Origin: Candidatus Accumulibacter meliphilus
GTDB lineage: Bacteria > Pseudomonadota > Gammaproteobacteria > Burkholderiales > Rhodocyclaceae
DNA length: 55,971 nucleotides
Assembly: GCA_003332265.1 (NCBI GenBank)
Contig: QPGA01000030.1
Span: forward strand, 1 to 55,971
Reading direction: 5' to 3'
Part shown: positions 51,366 to 55,971 of the stretch, piece by piece
Numbering within the stretch: the first letter of the stretch is position 1
How the letters are laid out: every line of letters starts with the position of its first letter
Program-made: the position numbers and the translations under genes
Notes under the pieces: generated by a model
Told to the model about the DNA's origin: nothing
The model's database searches: none
The model's input: only the letters and a program-made list of their open reading frames with translations

Positions 51366-52850
51366 GGCGGCTACCGCACGGCGCCGCTTGTGCGGATGCT
51401 CGGTGCGGCCGGACGTTTTCGTGGGGTCGCCGTCGACCGCTGCCGCGACCGGGTGCGGTTCGGCGCTTTCGTAGGGTTTGCTGAAGTCGAAGCCATCGGC
51501 AGCGATGTGGCTCGGCCGGCGGCCAGCGCTGTGCTTGCTCACGCTTTTGCGGGGCGGACTACGCTCGGCGGAGCGTTCGCTGCGCGCTGCCTCCGGGGAA
51601 ACTGGTGCCGGCGCGGGCGCTGCCGCACTGCGGCGATGACGATGTTTGTCGCCGGGCGGGTAGGTGTAGTCGTATTCCGGCTCGAAGCCGGCGATGACCA
51701 CTTGCTCGACCTTGATCTTGATCAGCTTTTCAATGTCGACCAGGTACGGCACCTCACTGGCCGAGACCAGCGAAATCGCCGTGCCCGCCTTGCCGGCGCG
51801 GCCGGTGCGGCCAATGCGGTGGATGTAGTCTTCTGGCGTGCGCGGTATTTCAAAGTTGATGACGTGCGGCAACTCGTCGATATCGAGGCCGCGGGCGGCG
51901 ACGTCGGTCGCCACCAGGACCAGTACCGAACCATCCTTGAAAGCTTCCAGCGCCTTCAGGCGCTCCAGTTGGCTCTTGTCGCCGTGGATCGAATCGGCAG
52001 CAATTCCGGCGCGCTGCAGTTCGCGGGCGAGACGGTTGGTTTCCAGCTTGGTGCGGGTGAAGACCAGGACCTGATTGAAATCCGACGAACGCAGGAGTTT
52101 GACCAGCAGCGCACGCTTGGCTTCGCTGGCGACCGGGTGTACGCGGTGAGTGATGGTCTCGGAGACGGTGTTGCGCTGGGCGACTTCGATCAGTTCTGGC
52201 GCCTTCAGCATCTTGTCGGCCAGCTTCTTGATCTCTTCGGAAAAAGTCGCTGAGAAGAGAAGGCTCTGGCGTTGCTTCGGCAGCATGTTGATGATTCGGG
52301 TCACATCGGGGATGAAACCCATATCCAGCATGCGGTCGGCTTCATCGAGGACCAGCGCCTGGACGCTGTTGAAGTGCAGGCACTTCTGCTCGACGAGATC
52401 GAGGAGGCGGCCAGGGGTGGCGACCAGCACTTCGACGCCGCAGCGAATTTCGGCGATTTGCGCCTTGATGTCGACGCCGCCGTAAGCGCAGCAACTCCTG
52501 ATCGGAACATGCTTGCTGTAGGTTTTGACCGATTCGTGTACCTGGATCGCCAGTTCGCGCGTCGGCGCCAGCATCAGCACGCGCACCGGATGGCGGGCCG
52601 GCGAAGGGCTCGGGCTGGCGAACGGGAGAATGCGCTGCAGCAGCGGCAGGGTGAAGGCGGCCGTCTTGCCGGTGCCGGTCTGTGCGCCGCCCATCAGGTC
52701 CAGTCCGGCAAGAACGACGGGTATCGCTTGCGCCTGGATCGGTGTAGGCTCGGTGTAGCCTTGGTCGGCAATGGCCCGCAGCAGCTCGGGGGCCAGGCCG
52801 AGGTCGGTGAAACGTAGGGGCGCAGCTTTCGGATCAGTCAAGACAGTCAA
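51339..52850 (-). CDS. rhlE: DEAD-box ATP-dependent RNA helicase, RhlE type
   Basis: A 503-residue helicase. Motifs in order: Q motif (TEPTPIQAQAIP), I (AQTGTGKT), Ia (PTRELA), II (DEAD in VLDEADRMLDMGF), III (SAT), and IV-VI in the second domain (VATDVAARGLDI, HRIGRTGRAG). After about residue 385 comes a basic, Ser/Arg/Pro-rich tail, probably disordered and RNA-binding. It remodels structured RNA, for example in ribosome assembly or decay. The start is TTG at 52850 (a second TTG lies three codons on); a perfect TATAAT is 24 bases upstream. Confidence 0.93.
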   Translation of the reverse strand: MTVLTDPKAAPLRFTDLGLAPELLRAIADQGYTEPTPIQAQAIPVVLAGLDLMGGAQTGTGKTAAFTLPLLQRILPFASPSPSPARHPVRVLMLAPTRELAIQVHESVKTYSKHVPIRSCCAYGGVDIKAQIAEIRCGVEVLVATPGRLLDLVEQKCLHFNSVQALVLDEADRMLDMGFIPDVTRIINMLPKQRQSLLFSATFSEEIKKLADKMLKAPELIEVAQRNTVSETITHRVHPVASEAKRALLVKLLRSSDFNQVLVFTRTKLETNRLARELQRAGIAADSIHGDKSQLERLKALEAFKDGSVLVLVATDVAARGLDIDELPHVINFEIPRTPEDYIHRIGRTGRAGKAGTAISLVSASEVPYLVDIEKLIKIKVEQVVIAGFEPEYDYTYPPGDKHRHRRSAAAPAPAPVSPEAARSERSAERSPPRKSVSKHSAGRRPSHIAADGFDFSKPYESAEPHPVAAAVDGDPTKTSGRTEHPHKRRRAVAALLGGLGRE

Positions 52851-52873
52851 CGCTCGATCGCAGAAAAAACGAG

Positions 52874-52879
52874 ATTATA
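52874..52879 (-). promoter_or_regulatory. -10 element of the rhlE promoter
   Basis: A perfect TATAAT on the minus strand, placed so that transcription would start about 17 bases before the TTG start. No good -35 hexamer is seen at the expected distance (CGCGGA only). Confidence 0.45.
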
Positions 52880-52976
52880 CATTGATTTGCAGTGCGTCCG
52901 CGGGCAAGGGCTGCGGCTGCTGCGCGGCGAGCGACGCGCGGGCTGGCACGGCGGCGTGGCGCTCAGTCAGCCTTGC

Positions 52977-55076
52977 TCAGGTGAGGAGACGCAGGGCGTG
53001 CTCGGTGGCGCTGTCGAAGGTCGCCAGTCCGGATATGACCTGCGCACGACCGGCACGCATCTGCTGGTCGAGTAGCGCGTTCGGCAGGGCAACGGCGTAG
53101 CCCCAGTCGGGATTGAACAGCACGACCGTTGGCGACGATGGGCTTTGCCAGCAGCAGAGACCGCACAGTGGCTCCTGCTCCTGCTCGGGCAGGGAGAAGC
53201 GTAGCCAGTCGCCGACCTGCCAGCCGCTGCTGGCGCGTGCGCGAGCGGCATGTTCCAGTTCGTCGGGCATGGCGAGGTAATGGACCTGCAGCGCTTCGCT
53301 CTCGAGGATGCGCCCTGCGCTTTTGGCCGTCGGGTCGCTGCGCGGCCCGCTCTGGCGCCGCGTCATTCCGGTCGGTCTGCTGCCATCCGGCGTCTGGCCG
53401 CGTAGCGCCGACGTCTGCAGGTCAAACAGGCGGTTGAGGAAGGGCAGTCTTTCGGCGCGTGAAATACCGATTTCATCAAGCCCGCTGCCGATTCGCTTGA
53501 TCAGTGGCGAGGCCAGACTGGCCAGGTGTTTGCGTTCTTCGTTGGTCTGTTTTGGCTGCACGCTCCAGATCAGTTCTCCTCCGGTGGCGCTGGCCTGTTG
53601 CCAGCGTGGACCATCGGTCCCCCCGGCCTGAGCAGCAGCAGCCATCACCCGCAGCCAATAGCGTTCGAGAAAGGTGGCGATTTCCGGCGAGCTTGTTCGC
53701 GCCAGGCTGGCGCGCAGCCAGTCTTCGGCCGCCTTTTCGGCGGTGATCGACTGCTCATACGCCACGACCAGACGGATATGGCCGGCCGCTGCCTCGCGAA
53801 CCGCCTGGTCACGTTCGCCGATCAGTGTATCGAGTTCGGCGAGCGCCTTGTCGAGTTCTTCGCCGCTGCTTTCCTGGCTGTTGTGCAGTGTGGCCACTGC
53901 GCCTGCGATGCGCTGGCATACCGGCTCATCCCGGCTGGCGTTGCGGGGCAGCCCGACGGCCGCGCGGGCCATGCGATTGATCAGCACGCGCGCCGGATGC
54001 TCGCTGTTGGAAAACAGCGAGCGGTCAAGGATGGCCAGCTTGAGGAGCGGAATCTGCAGGCGGCCGATGATCCCCTTGACCGTGTCGGGGAGGTCTGCAG
54101 ACTCAAAAATGGCTTCGAAGATGAGAGCCATGGTGTCGAGCGTGAGCGTCTCGCTCCTGCCCAGCGGCAGATCGAGATCGCTGGACTTCAGCGGGCGCGG
54201 TGCTGGCGCTGACGATTGATTCTCGCCCGTCGTGGCTGCTGTCGACGCCGAGTGCAGTTCAAGGGCCGTCAGGCGGGCGAGTAAATTCTCCAGCATCAGC
54301 GTTGGCGTGCCGTCGAGCTCGTGATTTACCGACGGTGCCTGGCCATCCGCCGCAAAATGGTCGCCAACGGGCGCTTGCGGCAAGCCGCTGCGGTGACGCA
54401 GAACATCTTGCAGCAGCAACAGCGCATTGCTGGTGATCTGATCGCTGCGGCTTGTCTGCTCGCCTGCGGTCCTGGCGGGCGCCGCGACAGTGACCCCGGG
54501 GTAGTGCGCCAGCGCCGGCTCGACGCCCAGTTTTGTCAGCAGGTCGTTGATCTCCTCATACAGTGCCGGCAAGCCCTGGCACAGGAGACCTTCGACTCGG
54601 TCGAGGACGGTGAAGGTCTGCTCGGTGTCGCCATCATATTGCGCACAGATCGCCGCGAGGCCCTCGCAAATCGCTTCCGGGCCAACCGGATTGTCATCGG
54701 GCCCCATCGTCGAGCGCTGTAGCAAGGTCAGGTAGAGCGAACGGCTGCGCCATAGTGCGCGGCCACCCGCGTCGCGCAGGTGGGTGGTGATTTCATGTAG
54801 CCGAATGCCCACTTCGAGATCGTCGTCGCCCATCAGCGTCAGCCGCGAGGCGGTCAGGCTCGCCGCCTGGTCGAAGCCGTCAAGCGGCTCGGCTGCTACC
54901 AGTACGTCGTGGGCGTTGGCGACTGCGTAGCTGAACCCGTCGAGACATCCCGCGATGTTGCCGCCCGCTGCGCTGACCATTTTCCTGAGTCGCTGCTGAA
55001 AAAGGTTTCTGCTGGCGAGAAGAACCTGTGCACGATAGTCGTTTGCCGGCGTTGACGGCGGCTGATGATCTGGCAT
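52977..55076 (-). CDS. DUF1631 family protein
   Basis: A 699-residue cytoplasmic protein with long helical stretches, of the DUF1631 family (often misnamed thymidine phosphorylase). Features are a helical N-terminal half (SLTASRLTLMGDDDLEVGIR, typical), a linker region (about 185-280), a conserved middle (LPDTVKGIIGRLQIPLLKLA, PARVLINRMARAA) and a C-terminal domain resembling a PilZ-like beta-barrel (GDWLRFSL to DWGYAVALP). Function is unknown. No binding motif for c-di-GMP can be confirmed. It is separate from neighbours by about 130 bp. Confidence 0.88.
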   Translation of the reverse strand: MPDHQPPSTPANDYRAQVLLASRNLFQQRLRKMVSAAGGNIAGCLDGFSYAVANAHDVLVAAEPLDGFDQAASLTASRLTLMGDDDLEVGIRLHEITTHLRDAGGRALWRSRSLYLTLLQRSTMGPDDNPVGPEAICEGLAAICAQYDGDTEQTFTVLDRVEGLLCQGLPALYEEINDLLTKLGVEPALAHYPGVTVAAPARTAGEQTSRSDQITSNALLLLQDVLRHRSGLPQAPVGDHFAADGQAPSVNHELDGTPTLMLENLLARLTALELHSASTAATTGENQSSAPAPRPLKSSDLDLPLGRSETLTLDTMALIFEAIFESADLPDTVKGIIGRLQIPLLKLAILDRSLFSNSEHPARVLINRMARAAVGLPRNASRDEPVCQRIAGAVATLHNSQESSGEELDKALAELDTLIGERDQAVREAAAGHIRLVVAYEQSITAEKAAEDWLRASLARTSSPEIATFLERYWLRVMAAAAQAGGTDGPRWQQASATGGELIWSVQPKQTNEERKHLASLASPLIKRIGSGLDEIGISRAERLPFLNRLFDLQTSALRGQTPDGSRPTGMTRRQSGPRSDPTAKSAGRILESEALQVHYLAMPDELEHAARARASSGWQVGDWLRFSLPEQEQEPLCGLCCWQSPSSPTVVLFNPDWGYAVALPNALLDQQMRAGRAQVISGLATFDSATEHALRLLT

Positions 55077-55248
55077 CTGTTGCTGGCTGGCCGGTTGATG
55101 TTGCTATCCGTGGGCGGTCGCGATTGCGTGCATCGTATCCAGCGCGCGGCGACCGTAGATGGCGCGAGCCTGATCACGGGATTATAGACGAGGATGGCGG
55201 AGGTCTGCTGCCGGCAGCAAGGGCTCAAGGGCCAGCGGCTGAGCGGAC

Positions 55249-55370
55249 TAACGGTCATGACAATCGAGACACCCCAGATCATGAAAGTCATGACCGTTTT
55301 CCCTCTTCCCCGACCCTTCTCCCGCGAGGGGAGAAGGGAGGTTGGTGAGTCGCTTGCGTGACTTTCACAT
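55249..55370 (+). repeat. Dispersed structured repeat, tandem copy F
   Basis: First of three tandem units spaced 122 bp. It carries all modules; the last hairpin has a T change (gcttgcgtgac). Its end merges with the start of copy G, the shared junction reading cacatcaacggt. Confidence 0.9.
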
Positions 55371-55492
55371 CAACGGTCATGACAATCGAGACACCCCAGA
55401 TCATGAAAGTCATGACCGTTTTCCCTCTTCCCCGACCCTTCTCCCGCGAGGGGAGAAGGGAGGTTGGTGAGTCGCTTGCGCGACTTTCACAT
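55371..55492 (+). repeat. Dispersed structured repeat, tandem copy G
   Basis: Middle unit of the tandem array, nearly identical to copy F. The junction to copy H is cacattaacggt, so the terminal ttaa of one unit doubles as the start of the next. Confidence 0.9.
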
Positions 55493-55618
55493 TAACGGTC
55501 ATGACAATCGAGACACCCCAGATCATGAAAGTCATGACCGTTTTCCCCTCTTCCCCGACCCTTCTCCCGCAGGGGGAGAAGGGAGGTTCGTGAGTCGCAT
55601 ACGCGACTTTCACATTAA
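55493..55618 (+). repeat. Dispersed structured repeat, tandem copy H
   Basis: Last unit of the array, slightly changed in the last two hairpins (cgcagggggagaag and cgcatacgcgac). It ends attaa, which supplies the stop codon of the minus-strand gene that follows. Confidence 0.9.
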
Positions 55619-55971
55619 TGCGTGCTGCCCGCCGGCTTCGCGGCCATGGGTTCGGCGTCCGCCCTGTCGCGTTCTGCGGCTGTCGCCGTGTCGCCGGCTT
55701 CGTCAGTTGGCGGCGGCCTTCTCTTCTTCCTCGCGCCTGGAGGCTGTGGCGGCGGTAGTTGCGGCTCGACCGTGGCGAGCTTGTTCTCGCGCATGTAGCT
55801 GTCCATGTCACGCCAGCCCTCGTAGATGGCGGCCTTCGGCAACCAGGAATAAATCGAGTAGCAATCCTCGATGGCACGCCCCGATTGACGACAGCCACCG
55901 CCAACCGCCTGCCCCTCGGCGGTGAGTCGGGCGGCCTTGGCGACGGGTTCTTCGAGGCCAAGTTTCTCCTT
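55615..55971 (-). CDS. Unassigned protein, C-terminal part (5' end outside window)
   Basis: The frame is open to the window edge, giving at least 118 residues. The visible part has GGGCRQSGRAIEDCYSIYSW, then LPKAAIYEGWRDMDSYMREN, and a Pro/Arg/Ala-rich disordered tail (PQLPPPQPPGARKKRRPP). The two Cys (GGCRQ and EDCYS) might pair or bind metal. I do not recognise the family. The stop TAA is formed by the end of repeat copy H on the opposite strand, the same arrangement as for the SulP gene and copy E. Confidence 0.7.
   Translation of the reverse strand, partial: KEKLGLEEPVAKAARLTAEGQAVGGGCRQSGRAIEDCYSIYSWLPKAAIYEGWRDMDSYMRENKLATVEPQLPPPQPPGARKKRRPPPTDEAGDTATAAERDRADAEPMAAKPAGSTH

Noticed and set aside
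55249-55618. Tandem repeats resembling a CRISPR array
   Set aside because: Units are 122 bp with no variable spacers, and no cas gene is near.

Overview
The window looks like part of a high-GC betaproteobacterial chromosome, most likely a Rhodocyclaceae genome of the Candidatus Accumulibacter type. This is an inference from gene content and synteny (infB-rbfA-truB, rnfABCDGE-nth, a Pst phosphate operon, a secreted polyhydroxybutyrate depolymerase-like protein, glcDEF) and from protein character; no database search was run. No rRNA, tRNA, CRISPR array, transposase or phage gene was seen.

Layout. 1-2119: end of infB, then rbfA and truB. 2175-4362: minus-strand ABC importer of tungstate type (tupA-tupB-tupC). 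4686-5741: pyrD. 5769-12052: sigma70-like promoter, rnfA-B-C-D-G-E and nth, the enterobacterial order. 12049-15772: FIST sensor protein, DUF1841 protein, MoxR ATPase and VWA protein. 15801-18852: strong sigma70-like promoter, then an unassigned P-loop ATPase and a TPR protein with five near-identical 41-residue repeats. 18853-19789: gene-free, AT-rich leader. 19790-25454: Pst phosphate uptake operon. 25818-31684: LysM/BON protein, PHB depolymerase-like esterase, aminotransferase, M16 peptidase. 32403-41533: many small secreted or membrane proteins of envelope-stress type, a two-component system whose kinase is frameshifted, a cation/proton antiporter and an AI-2E family permease. 41697-43526: SulP transporter. 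43742-48430: GntR regulator with a palindromic operator, then glcDEF. 48481-55076: acyl-CoA synthetase, PP2C phosphatase, RhlE-type helicase and DUF1631 protein. 55249-55618: three tandem copies of a structured repeat. 55615-55971: end of an unassigned gene.

Three things stand out. First, the Pst operon has two adjacent PstB-type ATPases with complementary damage. The first keeps the LSGGQ signature but has lost the Q-loop Gln and switch His. The second keeps Walker A, Q-loop, Walker B and His but has LSLEE for a signature. A heterodimer would have one complete and one degenerate ATP site. Second, the PhoU protein of the same operon is fused to an ArsC/low-molecular-weight-phosphatase fold whose catalytic Cys and Arg are replaced by Asp and Leu. 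Together these suggest a modified, possibly differently regulated phosphate importer. Third, a dispersed element of about 127 bp with three inverted-repeat modules occurs eight times, often touching start or stop codons and even inside operons (infB/rbfA, rnfB/rnfC).

Central-metabolism genes look complete. The disrupted gene is the CHASE3 histidine kinase at 35187-36582.
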